Assembly: GCF_020537505.1 (NCBI RefSeq) | Contig: NZ_JAJBMO010000029.1 | Span: 1-49,173, forward strand | Direction: 5' to 3' | DNA: 49,173 bases | Source: Blautia glucerasea | GTDB lineage: Bacteria; Bacillota; Clostridia; Lachnospirales; Lachnospiraceae | Shown: in pieces, positions 16,772-25,213 of the stretch | How positions within the stretch are numbered: the stretch's first letter is position 1 | How the letters are laid out: every line of letters begins with the position of its first letter | Translations under genes and position numbers: made by a program | The notes under the pieces: model-generated | What the model was told of the DNA's origin: nothing | The model's input: the letters and a program-made list of their open reading frames with translations, nothing else | Database searches by the model: none

Positions 16772-18169
16772 ATGCTGCAAATAATCGAAACCATTAACAC
16801 AGCTGTAAATAATTTTATCTGGGGTGTTCCTGCAATGGTCTGTATTTTCGGAGTTGGTCTTTATCTTAGTATCCGCACCAATTTCCTTCAGATCCGCAAA
16901 TTCCCCTATGCCATCAAGACAACCCTTGGACGTATTTTCCGCAAGCGCGATGCTTCTGACGGTGCTATCACTCCTTTCCAGGCAGTGTGTACGGCACTGG
17001 CTGCCACAGTGGGTACCGGTAATATCGCCGGTGTTGCAGGCGCCATCGCCATCGGCGGTCCCGGAGCCATTTTCTGGATGTGGGTTTCTGCTCTTTTTGG
17101 CATGTGCACCAAATTTGCCGAGGTCACCCTGGCGGTCCACTACCGTGAGATTAACGCAAACGGCGAGCTGGTAGGCGGTCCTATGTACTATATTAAGAAC
17201 GGTCTTGGAAAGAAATGGAACTGGCTGGCTTATCTGTTCGCTGCATTTGGTGTCCTCACCGTATTTGGAACCGGTAATGCCACACAGGTTAATACCATTA
17301 CCACTGCTGTCAATTCTGCACTGCTGAATTATAACATGATCAGTGAAAGCTCCGTTTCCACTTCCAACCTGATCATTGGCATTATCATTGCCATTCTCAT
17401 TGCCATGATCCTTCTTGGCGGAGTCAAACGTATCGGACAGGTTACAGAGAAGCTGGTTCCATTTATGGCACTGCTTTACATCCTTCTTGGACTTGGGGTG
17501 ATCCTTCTGAACATCCAGCACGTACCATCTGTGTTTGCTTCTATTTTCCGCGGTGCATTCCAGCCAGCAGCGGTAACCGGAGGAATCATCGGAAGCATGT
17601 TCACCAGTATGAAAAAGGGTGTTTCCCGTGGTATTTTCTCCAATGAGGCCGGCCTTGGTACCGGATCCATTGCCCACGCATGTGCAGATACCAAGAAGCC
17701 TGTAAAACAGGGTATGTTCGGTATTTTCGAAGTATTTACAGACACCATCGTGATCTGTACCCTGACTGCACTTGTTATCCTTTGCAGCGGTGTTACGGTC
17801 AATTACGGCGAAGCTGCAGGTGCAGAACTGACCATCCTTGGATTTACTTCTACATACGGAAACTGGGTATCCATCTTTACTGCTGTTGCTATGTGCTGCT
17901 TTGCTTTTTCCACAGCTCTTGGATGGGGACTTTACGGAGCCCGCTGCATCGAGTTCCTGTTTTCCGAAAAAGTGATCAAGCCTTTTATGGTTGTATATTC
18001 CCTGGTTGCTATTGTTGGTGCAACTGCAAACCTGGGGCTGATGTGGAATATTGCAGACACCTTTAATGGCCTGATGGCGATCCCCAACCTGATCGCCCTG
18101 TTCTTGCTCTCCGGTACAGTTGTAAAACTGACGAAAGAGTATTTCGCAGGAGAAGGGAGAGGGAAATAA
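16772..18169 (+). CDS. Sodium:alanine symporter (AGCS family)
   Basis: 465 residues, polytopic membrane protein. Family signatures are visible: FQAVCTALAATVGTGNIAGV (about 75-94), GPGAIFWMW, GGPMYYI, and SNEAGLGTGSIAHA (about 290-303). AGCS proteins bring in alanine or glycine with Na+. The open frame extends to 16715, but ATG 16772 has AGAGG upstream and yields the normal N-terminus MLQIIETINTAVNNFIWG. It is probably a single-gene unit with an intrinsic terminator right after the stop. The substrate could also be glutamine or glycine. Confidence 0.9.
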   Translation: MLQIIETINTAVNNFIWGVPAMVCIFGVGLYLSIRTNFLQIRKFPYAIKTTLGRIFRKRDASDGAITPFQAVCTALAATVGTGNIAGVAGAIAIGGPGAIFWMWVSALFGMCTKFAEVTLAVHYREINANGELVGGPMYYIKNGLGKKWNWLAYLFAAFGVLTVFGTGNATQVNTITTAVNSALLNYNMISESSVSTSNLIIGIIIAILIAMILLGGVKRIGQVTEKLVPFMALLYILLGLGVILLNIQHVPSVFASIFRGAFQPAAVTGGIIGSMFTSMKKGVSRGIFSNEAGLGTGSIAHACADTKKPVKQGMFGIFEVFTDTIVICTLTALVILCSGVTVNYGEAAGAELTILGFTSTYGNWVSIFTAVAMCCFAFSTALGWGLYGARCIEFLFSEKVIKPFMVVYSLVAIVGATANLGLMWNIADTFNGLMAIPNLIALFLLSGTVVKLTKEYFAGEGRGK

Positions 18170-18180
18170 ATGGTAAAGGG

Positions 18181-18204
18181 CAGGCTCTTCGGAGCCTGTT
18201 TTTT
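18181..18204 (+). terminator. Intrinsic terminator of the symporter gene
   Basis: CAGGCTC-TTCG-GAGCCTG with a UUCG-type tetraloop, followed by six T. Confidence 0.9.
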
Positions 18205-18241
18205 ATGTGATAGGAAATCACATTGGAATCTCCTGCTATAC

Positions 18242-18291
18242 AAAAAGGACATCCCATGAATACATTTTCACTCATGGGATGTCCCTTTTTT
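18242..18291. terminator. Second, bidirectional terminator
   Basis: AAAAAGGACATCCCATGA pairs with TCATGGGATGTCCC-TTTTTT, with one bulged base. A on one side and T on the other let it work on both strands. It separates the plus-strand symporter from the minus-strand cobalamin-type operon. Confidence 0.8.
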
Positions 18292-18375
18292 CATTCATTC
18301 TCTAATAAAATTTTCCGAATAATTCATTTTCATCATAAAATGAAACTTCCGGCAGATCTTTTATTTTTCTGAAGA

Positions 18376-18990
18376 TCAATCCTTGGACTCTTCCTCAGCA
18401 GCTGCATCTGCGGTTGTATCAGCAGCCTCAGCATCTTCGCTTTCCTCTTCCTCGCCGATCTCAACTGCATTCTTCTCTTCCTCAGTCTGCTCCTGTACAT
18501 CCGTAACGCTTACCTTATGGTCATACCATTTTCCCTTTTTGCCAATGATAGCCAGGTCAAATTCCTCATCCAGTTTTTCCACTGGGACATTAAATCCATA
18601 AACTTCCTCTGTCATACCATCACTGTAAGTTACCTTATCAATGGTAGGCTGGATCAGCTTAGCGCCGTCCTTCTGTGCATCCTCTGCGGTTCCAAGGAAA
18701 AGATTTTCAATATTCTTGGAAACAAGAGTGATATGAACGGTCATTTTGCCATCCTTTACAGTGAGGGCAGCTCTTCCGTTGCAAGCCTCATTTACATGGA
18801 ACATACCACTGTCTGTGTCAAACTCTACGCCGTATACGCCGTCCTCAAGCTCACTATCCGTAGCTGCTGCATCATCTGCTGGCTCCTCTGCTGTGGCTTC
18901 TGTACTCTCTGCAAATGCCGGGAATACAGTTGCTGCTGTCATAGTGGAAATACTTACTGCTGTTAATAAAATGACTAATGAACGTTTCAT
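18376..18990 (-). CDS. Secreted single-domain protein, corrinoid/metal-associated by context
   Basis: 204 residues. A signal peptide (about 1-28, ending PAFAES) is followed by an acidic linker, then one beta-rich domain (about 50-165) with ALTVKDGKMTVHITL, LFLGTAEDAQ, VYGFNVPVEKL and KGKWYDHKVSV. The tail is Glu/Ala-rich. No lipobox or LPXTG is seen. The domain order resembles NEAT-type tetrapyrrole-binding folds (low-confidence inference). Its L-[FY]-x-G-T-A-x-[ED]-A stretch also recurs three times in the 1273-aa protein at 21037-24858. It lies after the CbiK gene on the same strand, behind a cobalamin riboswitch. A role in handling cobalt, corrinoid or haem at the cell surface is inferred. 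Confidence 0.65.
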   Translation of the reverse strand: MKRSLVILLTAVSISTMTAATVFPAFAESTEATAEEPADDAAATDSELEDGVYGVEFDTDSGMFHVNEACNGRAALTVKDGKMTVHITLVSKNIENLFLGTAEDAQKDGAKLIQPTIDKVTYSDGMTEEVYGFNVPVEKLDEEFDLAIIGKKGKWYDHKVSVTDVQEQTEEEKNAVEIGEEEESEDAEAADTTADAAAEEESKD

Positions 18991-19032
18991 AATAACTCTC
19001 CTTGCTTTTCTTTTTTTATTTTATTACTCAAA

Positions 19033-19057
19033 CAGCTGCCCCACAGTGGAGCAGCTG
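19033..19057 (-). promoter_or_regulatory. Hairpin between cbiK and the downstream secreted-protein gene
   Basis: CAGCTGC / GCAGCTG, extended inward by a few pairs (CCAC/GTGG), with TTT and then A/T-rich sequence on the minus strand. A weak terminator or processing signal that would lower expression of the second gene. Confidence 0.5.
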
Positions 19058-19086
19058 CCTGTATGCTATAAAATTTAAACTTCTGA

Positions 19087-20337
19087 TTACTCAGCGATAG
19101 AATCAATAGCTGCCTGAGTATGAGCTACATAAAGCTGCTCTACAGCATCAATTCTTCCAAGACCTTCAATCTGGCAATCGATCTCATCAAAATCTCCAGA
19201 AGCCTCAAACATGCTCTTCCAGGAATCGTCATCATCACCAGCCATATCGTTGTTTGCGTGGTCACCAGCAACAACCATAAGTGGACGAAGGATTACTTTC
19301 TTGAATCCAGCATCTTTAACTTTGTCAATTACTACGTCACAAGCGGTATCCTCTGGCTCACCCTCTACAGTACCGATGAATGCGTTTGTGAATCCAAGGT
19401 TCTCCATCTGTGTCTGCATCTGGTCATATGTAATGTTTGCTGTATGGGAAGTACCATGTCCCATGAATACGAATGCTGTTCCATCTTCTGCAGCAGCTTC
19501 CATGGTGTCATATCCAGCCTCTTTTACAGCCTCATCTGTAATTGCCTGTGCAACAGCAGCTTTGTCGTCGTTGATAACAGTAGCGTCATCTCCAACCTCA
19601 CCAAGCATTGGCTCAGCGATTGCTACAGACTCAAATTTATCTTTGTACGCATCAATAGCTTCTACCATCTCATCATACTCAGCACCATGCATAAGGTGTG
19701 TAGGCTGAACAACCAGATTCTTAACACCGTTCTCTACAGCACGATCAAGAGCCTGCTGCATGTTGTCAATGTGCTCATCGTCCCTTGCCTGTACATGATT
19801 GATGATGATCTGAGCGGTAAATGCTCTTCTTACAGACCAATCCGGGAATGCTTCTGCAAGAGCATCCTCAATTCCTTTGATATCCTCAGCACGGCTGTCA
19901 TTAAAGGATGTACCAAAGCTTACAACCAGAAGCTCGTTGTCACCGATCTCATCCTGGTTACGTGGATCATCCTTGGAAGCATCACCTGTGTCACGTCCGA
20001 AATACTCTGGGCTTGCTTCTTCTCCCTCTACCAGCTCTTTCTGAGCATCTGTAAGGGCATCCCATGCTTCTTTTGCTTCTTTGCACTGTGCGTCTGTATC
20101 ATCTGTTCTCTCCTGAACATAGATTGCGTCAATAAGTGCTGCTACTTTATCAGCGGCTTCCTGATCTGCATCTGCTGTGTCATCTGCTGCTTCTGCATCA
20201 TCTGCTGCTTCTGCATCGTCTGCTGTCTCCTCTGTAGCTTCCTCTGTCTCTGCAAATGCAACAGATCCAGTTGCTACTGTCATGCTTGCTGCCATAGAAG
20301 CTGCAAGAAGGATTGCTAATAAAGATTTTCTTTTCAT
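19087..20337 (-). CDS. cbiK: Extracytoplasmic CbiK-type sirohydrochlorin cobaltochelatase
   Basis: 416 residues from the ATG at 20337 (GAGGAAAAAGAA upstream). A signal peptide (about 1-29) and an acidic Ala/Asp/Glu repeat linker precede the chelatase. Class II chelatase motifs are LLVVSFGTSFNDSR, the metal-binding His217 in PTHLMHGAEYDEM, and His294 in FMGHGTSH. The family inserts Co2+ (or Fe2+) into sirohydrochlorin in anaerobic B12 synthesis, normally in the cytoplasm; exported CbiK proteins are known from Desulfovibrio. Here export and a B12 riboswitch suggest metal or tetrapyrrole capture outside the cell. A domain of about 60 residues lies between linker and chelatase (DKVAALIDAIYVQ...). 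Confidence 0.88.
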   Translation of the reverse strand: MKRKSLLAILLAASMAASMTVATGSVAFAETEEATEETADDAEAADDAEAADDTADADQEAADKVAALIDAIYVQERTDDTDAQCKEAKEAWDALTDAQKELVEGEEASPEYFGRDTGDASKDDPRNQDEIGDNELLVVSFGTSFNDSRAEDIKGIEDALAEAFPDWSVRRAFTAQIIINHVQARDDEHIDNMQQALDRAVENGVKNLVVQPTHLMHGAEYDEMVEAIDAYKDKFESVAIAEPMLGEVGDDATVINDDKAAVAQAITDEAVKEAGYDTMEAAAEDGTAFVFMGHGTSHTANITYDQMQTQMENLGFTNAFIGTVEGEPEDTACDVVIDKVKDAGFKKVILRPLMVVAGDHANNDMAGDDDDSWKSMFEASGDFDEIDCQIEGLGRIDAVEQLYVAHTQAAIDSIAE

Positions 20338-20559
20338 TTCTTTTTCCTCTTTTTTCTTGTATTTCCGGATAGAATCACGTATAAAGAATCCCGCGGCAAT
20401 CGCCAAGGTCTCATGCAAGCATAGTCTCTGGCTCGTACCGCGTAAAAAACAGCCGCATTTTCTGCGACTGTAACCATCCCCATATACACACGTTTCTTCC
20501 AAAAAACATTTAGAAAATATTCATGTATCGTTATGAGAATACAGGTTCTGTGTACCGCA
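20338..20559 (-). promoter_or_regulatory. Expression platform between riboswitch and cbiK
   Basis: Non-coding leader of about 220 bases on the minus strand. It holds the terminator at 20444-20470; otherwise no gene or other structure was recognised. Confidence 0.6.
20444..20470 (-). terminator. Riboswitch-controlled intrinsic terminator
   Basis: On the minus strand CAGTCGCA-gaaaa-TGCGGCTG followed by six T. It lies downstream of the cobalamin aptamer and before cbiK, so B12 binding probably controls termination. Confidence 0.75.
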
Positions 20560-20726
20560 GACCTAAGATTCCACGCCAAGGCAGTTCTCCTGACTTCGGT
20601 CAACACCGCTTCCCCTTCCCGGTTTCCCAGTGGGCTCTGAAGCAGCTCCCTTACACAGTGACGGCATCGTTCCGGATTCTCACCGGATTCTCTTTTATGC
20701 ACCATGTTCATGATGCAACCCTTGCG
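20560..20726 (-). ncRNA. Cobalamin riboswitch
   Basis: Reading the minus strand, the conserved core is present in order: GGTGCATAAAAGAGAATCCGG with GAATCCGG repeated, GATGCCGTCACTGT, a CCACTGGGAAACCGGGAAGG-like segment, and the B12 box AGTCAGGAGAACTGCC (20595-20580). End points are approximate. It should switch off cbiK and the following gene when adenosylcobalamin or a related cobamide is abundant. Confidence 0.92.
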
Positions 20727-21036
20727 TTATAACCATTATACATATTCGACTCGGATGATTAGAAATTACCATATTTTCATGTATTTTTTATGAACAAAAT
20801 ATGTATTTTTTGTAAATCAACCTGGATTTATACATTTTCTTTTAAATATTCTCAGCCATATTTTTCGCTCCGTCACAGTCCACTCTTCTATACAGATTTC
20901 CAGCAGATTTTCTAACATGTAAGCAGGACGAATTCGTGGCTGCTGTCCAGGACTTTCATAGTAAAAAATGGTCCACAGACTATGCCATGGACCATTTTAA
21001 AGCAATTCAGATATTATCGTGTTTAATCATTTTTAC
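20727..21036. other. Intergenic region upstream of the riboswitch
   Basis: AT-rich. On the minus strand TATAAT lies just upstream of the aptamer (within TATGTATAATGG, about 20740), a plausible -10 without a clear -35. The other structure is the terminator of the next gene at 20963-20998. Confidence 0.45.
20963..20998 (-). terminator. Intrinsic terminator of the large secreted-protein gene
   Basis: AAAATGGTCCA / TGGACCATTTT, 11-bp perfect stem, with T6 on the minus strand, 40 bases past the stop. Confidence 0.85.
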
Positions 21037-24000
21037 TTATTTTACTTTGATCTTGATCGTTGCCTTCTTATTGGTTCCGTCAAGAGATCGGACTGTGATT
21101 GTTACAGTACCTTTCTTTTTCCCCTTCACAACACCCTTGGAAGATACAGTTGCTACCTTGGTATTGCTGGATCTCCATACCACGCTCTTGTTTGCCTTAC
21201 TGGATGCTGTAACGTTTGCTTTCAGCTTCAGGGTCTTTCCTTTTTTGACTGTTTTCTTTCCGGAAATGGTGATTTTCTTCACATAGCCCTTCATGCAGGT
21301 AAGCTTAATGGAACCGTATACCTTGCTGCCGTCTTTTGCTGTTGCTGTAATTACAACAGCCTTTCCACCAGCATTTTTCTTCATAGTTACAACGCCTTTT
21401 GCATTGACAGTTGCTACCTTGGTATTGCTGGATTTCCAGGTTACTGCGCTGTTGTCTGCATTAGAAGGAGCTGTTTTCACCTGAAGCTGTACTTTCTTGC
21501 CTGCTGCTACCTTTACGGAATTTTTCGCACTTACAGTTACCTTGGCAACAAGGATTGGAAGTGCCGGTGTGGTTTTCTGGGCTGCCAGGATCTCACCGCA
21601 TACGGAGCATTTCTTTCCTTCTGTAAGTCCGGTATGTCCCTGTGTTGCTGCCACAGCCGGGATCACAACCTCTTTATGTCCGCTTGCCTTTACAAGCTTG
21701 CGGGCTTTCAGGATGATACCGCATACAGAGCATTTCTTACCTTCACTCCAGCCATCCTTGGTACAGGTAGCTTTCACAGCCGGAAGAACTACTTCTTTAT
21801 GTCCAAGTGCCGGACCTTCCACCTGAGCTTTCAGGATCTCGCCGCATACAGAGCATTTAAGGCCCTCTGTAAGACTGGTTCTTGTACAGGTTGCAGTTCT
21901 TGCCGGAAGGGTTTCAAAAGTATGAACTGTGATCTGGCACTCTGCTGTAAACTCTCCAACCTGTGCTGTGATCACTGCTTTTCCTTCTCCTACTGCTTTT
22001 ACTGTACCATCTGTTACAGTCGCAACCTTTTCATCACTGGAAGTCCATGTGATCTTTTTACCTGTGCTGTAATCAGCAGCTGCAGTAGCTGTGATCGCTT
22101 TCTCAGAACCTACATTCAGCATTTCCTCAGTTGTATCAAGGGTAATACCTTTCGTCACTTTATCAGTAGTAAATGTAAGAGCTTTTGAAAGCCATCTTGT
22201 ACCTGTACCACTATTTGCAACAAATTTTACCTTTGTATTTAATGCCGGAATTGGCATTGTAAAACGATAAGAAGTACTTCCGTCAGCCTCTTCTACTGCA
22301 ATACCCTGGATCAGTTTTGGATCTTCTGTGTCACTCTTCACTGCCTTTTTCGCTTCGGAAGCAGTTCCCAGATACAGCCTCTTGTAAACTGGCTGAGTTC
22401 CTGTAAAGCTTGCCTTCAGTACGCCATCTTCTGTGAAAATCACAACGTCCTTTGCCTCAAAACCGGCATTGCTCTCTCCTGGTTCTGCTGCTGCAGCATA
22501 TTTTCCATCTTTCAGAACCAGTTTGCTGACTGCCTCCTCAATCTTAGCCGCTGCTTCATCTCTCTTTGCAAAATCTGTCTCATCAGGATTTGCTGCTGCA
22601 ATAGCATCTTTCACAGCCTGTACAGACGCCTCATCATAAAGGGAATAATCTGCCGGAGCTTTCTTAAGTGCTGCAATCAGCGCATCCTTCTTAAAGTAAA
22701 CAGAATAGGAAGCACCGTCATTTTCTTTTGTAACCTTTGTGGTATAAACAAAATATCCGGCTGGCTCTTTTGTTTTTCCATCAATTACATAGCAGCCATC
22801 TCTGACTACTTTCAGTGTATATTCTTTTGTTGCATCTATGCCTGTAAATGAAAAAGTAGTAGTATTCTGACTTGTTTCCTTCAAAACATTTCCTTCAGAA
22901 TCAGTTAAAGTAACTTCTACACCAGTCATCCTGGAAGGAGTTGCCCCGTTTTCATCAAGAAGATAGGTTTTTACTCCAATGGAGAAGCCTTTCTTTACCG
23001 TTACTGTACACTGCGCACTGAAATTTCCAGCTTTTGCAGTAATCACAGCTGTTCCTTCGCCCACAGTAGTTACAGTACCATTCTGATCTACTTTTGCAAC
23101 ATTTTCCTTGTCACTGGACCATACAGCCTTATCTGTGGAACCCTTTGGCTCTACAGTTGCTGTGAGGGTAAAGCTCTCTCCTGCATAAGCAGATTTCTCA
23201 GAAGCATCCAGTGTAATACCAGTTGCAGGTACCGGAACTGGATCAACCACAACCGTTTTTCCTGTTTTGCTTACTGTGAAAACTCGTTCATACCATTTTT
23301 CATTTTTTGCAGAATGGAATGCTAAAGTTGTTGCTTTATCAAGGTAATCTACGGCTGTACTTCCGCCCATGGCATTTGCTTTTACCACAACATCTGCTTT
23401 ACGGCTGGTGATCGCAATTGTACTTTCTGCTGCAGCTGCCTCTGCTGCGGTTCCTACATACAGTTGGTCGAAGCTGTCACTTCCCATTGTCAGCTGTAAA
23501 ATTTCCTGATAATTATTGGAAATTGGACCACCAATGGTATGTAATGCTGCAGCAGCTACATTAAACATTTTCACATTATTGGTTACAGTCAGATCAATTG
23601 TATGATCAAAATCACCTGTTACCAGAGTCTTTGCGTCATAATCGATCACAGCCTGTCTCGGATAGAAAGCTCTCTCCAGTGTATTTAAGCCCTGCTCGTA
23701 TTTGGTAAGATAGCTGTTTGAAATTGCTACCAGTGCAAGCTTTGTCTCACCTTCACTTACCGGAATGGTAAACTGCCATTTGCCATCTACCAAAGCTCCT
23801 GCACACCAGTTGGCTCTGTTGTCGCCGTTTGCAACTGCTTCCTCATATGTACCCTTATACAGATAGTGATAACCAGATCCACTTAAAGTTACAATAAGGC
23901 TGGTTCCGTTTTCATCTTTATGAAGAACGGCCTTTTGTGCTTTAAACATTGCAGCATTATTGGTAATTGCCAGCTCTGTCTCTGTAGGCTCTACTGCTTT

Positions 24001-24858
24001 TTTGACCAGGGCAGCAACTGCTGCTTCGATTTTAGAAGCCATTGCATCAACCTCAGCCTGTCTGGACTTTCCATAGTCGCGCTGAACTGCTGCAACTGCA
24101 TCTGTGACTGCTTTTGCAGTTTCCTCAGTATAGATGGAAAGGTCTGACGGAACCTTCGCAAGCGCAGCATCTACAGCTGTGTAATCTGCTTTCTCCTCAG
24201 GTTTCGGAGTAAACTTGCTGGTATCCTGTGTAATCTTCAGAGTGTAATTAACATCATGAGCCTCAGTCATAGCCACGGTTGTTGCCGCAATCACCATATC
24301 CTGGTTCAGTACTACCGGGATTTTAAACAAAGAACCATCCTCTGTTGAAAGTACTGGATATACTTCCCCATTCAATTTAATCTGTGTGTATTTTTTACTG
24401 GAAAACAGAATATTTCCATAAACAACACCATTTTCGATCACAATAGATGGGCAGGTAATGGTAACTTTTCCAGTTCCGCCTGAAAAAGAAAAGTCATCTG
24501 GCACATAGGTTCCGTCTGCAAATTCCGTCTTTTCTCCAAGACCGGTTTCTACTGCTTCTGTTCCAACAGCTTCACCAGCCGCTTCTTCTGTTACCTCACT
24601 TGCAAATCCGTCTTCTGAACTGAAAAAATCATCTACTGCAGCATCACTGGAAGCTTCAGGGGCTGCTTCACTTTCCACAGCTGCAAAATCATCAGCAGAC
24701 TCCTGGGTATCAGTGCTTTCCCAATCGCTTTCAAAACCAGCAATCTCATCGGCGGATGCCCAGTCTTCTGCGCTTACGGAAAAAGCAGTAACCGGGGAGC
24801 CAACTGCCATCGTAGCAGCAAGAAACAGAGCTAAAATTTTTGTTCTTCTTTGTTTCAT
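21037..24858 (-). CDS. Large secreted multi-domain protein with Ig-like (Big2) domains
   Basis: 1273 residues. Signal peptide (1-30), acidic Ser/Ala/Glu-rich region, and a beta domain at about 126-206 (KVTITCPSIVIENGVVYG). FIVAR-like helical units lie at about 223-287 and 720-783. Three copies of an L-Y-x-G-T-x-x-E-A domain lie at about 305-415, 430-525 and 797-903, and a Cna-B-like insert at about 625-715. Big2 domains are at about 545-623 and 903-980, with two more at the C-terminus (1105-1273; VTWKSSNTKVATVNAKG). Three CSVCG repeats lie between (about 985-1100). No LPXTG is seen, so anchoring is unclear. Neighbourhood and shared domains suggest metal or corrinoid capture; adhesion is the alternative. 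The start has AGGAGG. Confidence 0.75.
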   Translation of the reverse strand: MKQRRTKILALFLAATMAVGSPVTAFSVSAEDWASADEIAGFESDWESTDTQESADDFAAVESEAAPEASSDAAVDDFFSSEDGFASEVTEEAAGEAVGTEAVETGLGEKTEFADGTYVPDDFSFSGGTGKVTITCPSIVIENGVVYGNILFSSKKYTQIKLNGEVYPVLSTEDGSLFKIPVVLNQDMVIAATTVAMTEAHDVNYTLKITQDTSKFTPKPEEKADYTAVDAALAKVPSDLSIYTEETAKAVTDAVAAVQRDYGKSRQAEVDAMASKIEAAVAALVKKAVEPTETELAITNNAAMFKAQKAVLHKDENGTSLIVTLSGSGYHYLYKGTYEEAVANGDNRANWCAGALVDGKWQFTIPVSEGETKLALVAISNSYLTKYEQGLNTLERAFYPRQAVIDYDAKTLVTGDFDHTIDLTVTNNVKMFNVAAAALHTIGGPISNNYQEILQLTMGSDSFDQLYVGTAAEAAAAESTIAITSRKADVVVKANAMGGSTAVDYLDKATTLAFHSAKNEKWYERVFTVSKTGKTVVVDPVPVPATGITLDASEKSAYAGESFTLTATVEPKGSTDKAVWSSDKENVAKVDQNGTVTTVGEGTAVITAKAGNFSAQCTVTVKKGFSIGVKTYLLDENGATPSRMTGVEVTLTDSEGNVLKETSQNTTTFSFTGIDATKEYTLKVVRDGCYVIDGKTKEPAGYFVYTTKVTKENDGASYSVYFKKDALIAALKKAPADYSLYDEASVQAVKDAIAAANPDETDFAKRDEAAAKIEEAVSKLVLKDGKYAAAAEPGESNAGFEAKDVVIFTEDGVLKASFTGTQPVYKRLYLGTASEAKKAVKSDTEDPKLIQGIAVEEADGSTSYRFTMPIPALNTKVKFVANSGTGTRWLSKALTFTTDKVTKGITLDTTEEMLNVGSEKAITATAAADYSTGKKITWTSSDEKVATVTDGTVKAVGEGKAVITAQVGEFTAECQITVHTFETLPARTATCTRTSLTEGLKCSVCGEILKAQVEGPALGHKEVVLPAVKATCTKDGWSEGKKCSVCGIILKARKLVKASGHKEVVIPAVAATQGHTGLTEGKKCSVCGEILAAQKTTPALPILVAKVTVSAKNSVKVAAGKKVQLQVKTAPSNADNSAVTWKSSNTKVATVNAKGVVTMKKNAGGKAVVITATAKDGSKVYGSIKLTCMKGYVKKITISGKKTVKKGKTLKLKANVTASSKANKSVVWRSSNTKVATVSSKGVVKGKKKGTVTITVRSLDGTNKKATIKIKVK
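21575..21900 (-). repeat. Three tandem cysteine-rich protein repeats
   Basis: Within the large secreted protein, three units of about 45 residues each contain L/W-[TS]-E-G-[LK]-K-C-S-V-C-G-x-I-L. The units are linked by GHKEVV[LI]PAV. The first two begin with a further C-T, giving a zinc-ribbon-like C...CxxC pattern; the third has lost that cysteine. Confidence 0.7.
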
Positions 24859-24874
24859 TTTCTTCCTCCTTCAT

Positions 24875-24900
24875 AAAAAAAGCCCTCTTATACAAGAGGG
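24875..24900 (-). terminator. Terminator in the leader of the large secreted-protein gene
   Basis: On the minus strand CCCTCTT-GTAT-AAGAGGG followed by seven T, ending a few bases before the AGGAGG of the gene starting at 24858. Since it precedes the coding region, it is best read as an attenuator or riboswitch platform. No competing antiterminator was proven. Confidence 0.65.
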
Positions 24901-24912
24901 TACAGGTAAACG

Positions 24913-24944
24913 TTAATGCATCTGGCAATTGCCATCTGTATTAA
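24913..24944. promoter_or_regulatory. 32-bp imperfect palindrome, operator or RNA hairpin
   Basis: TTAATnCAnnTGGCAATTGCCAnnTGnATTAA: 13 of 16 positions in each arm match, with a perfect TGGCAATTGCCA centre. It lies in the leader between a putative -10 (24991-24986) and the terminator (24875-24900). Confidence 0.5.
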
Positions 24945-24985
24945 GGATCTAATGTATGCTGCAACGCCCCTGAGATACAGCCTAC

Positions 24986-24991
24986 ATTATA
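24986..24991 (-). promoter_or_regulatory. Putative -10 box for the large secreted-protein gene
   Basis: TATAAT on the minus strand, 128 bases before the start codon. No strong -35 was seen, which would fit an activator-dependent promoter. Confidence 0.35.
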
Positions 24992-25132
24992 AGACACATT
25001 CAAAAAGACCCGACTTTACGGTGGCAAGGACGCCGCTGCGGAGATAAACCGCATTCCATTTAAATGTGCTTTTTTATCATTTCTTATGATACTATAAAAA
25101 ATCCAAAGAATCAATTACTTTTCCCAAATATC

Positions 25133-25170
25133 CCCCAATTTATAAACATTAAAAAATTATAAAATTGGGG
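25133..25170. repeat. Inverted repeat just upstream of the csoR promoter
   Basis: CCCCAATTTATAA / TTATAAAATTGGGG with one extra base, 11-base loop. The right arm directly touches the -35. It may be a terminator for minus-strand transcription or a regulator site. Confidence 0.45.
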
Positions 25171-25199
25171 TTGACAAATACCTTCATGGGGTATATATT
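25171..25199 (+). promoter_or_regulatory. Promoter of the csoR-copA operon
   Basis: TTGACA (25171-25176), 17-base spacer, TATATT (25194-25199). Confidence 0.8.
25178..25194. promoter_or_regulatory. CsoR-type operator in the promoter spacer
   Basis: ATACC-n5-GGGGTAT, the TACCC/GGGTA dyad recognised by copper CsoR proteins, placed between -35 and -10. Bound repressor would block RNA polymerase. Confidence 0.65.
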
Positions 25200-25213
25200 G
25201 TTTTCATCAAGCG

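Noticed and set aside
19120..20319. A 399-codon open frame on the plus strand opposite cbiK
   Set aside because: It is antisense to a gene with clear motifs, its translation is Cys/Ser/Leu-rich nonsense without a ribosome binding site, and it is a codon-bias shadow.
21019..22188. A 389-codon plus-strand open frame rich in cysteine
   Set aside because: Antisense of the repeated Lys/Thr-rich C-terminus of the large secreted protein; composition is explained by that.
24746..24928. Possible leader peptide upstream of the large secreted protein
   Set aside because: The frame runs through the terminator into the coding region and has no ribosome binding site or run of regulatory codons.
24950..25080. 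Possible known riboswitch class (c-di-GMP, cobalamin, NiCo or Mn) upstream of the large secreted protein
   Set aside because: None of the conserved cores of these classes could be matched in order; only a generic leader with terminator is claimed.
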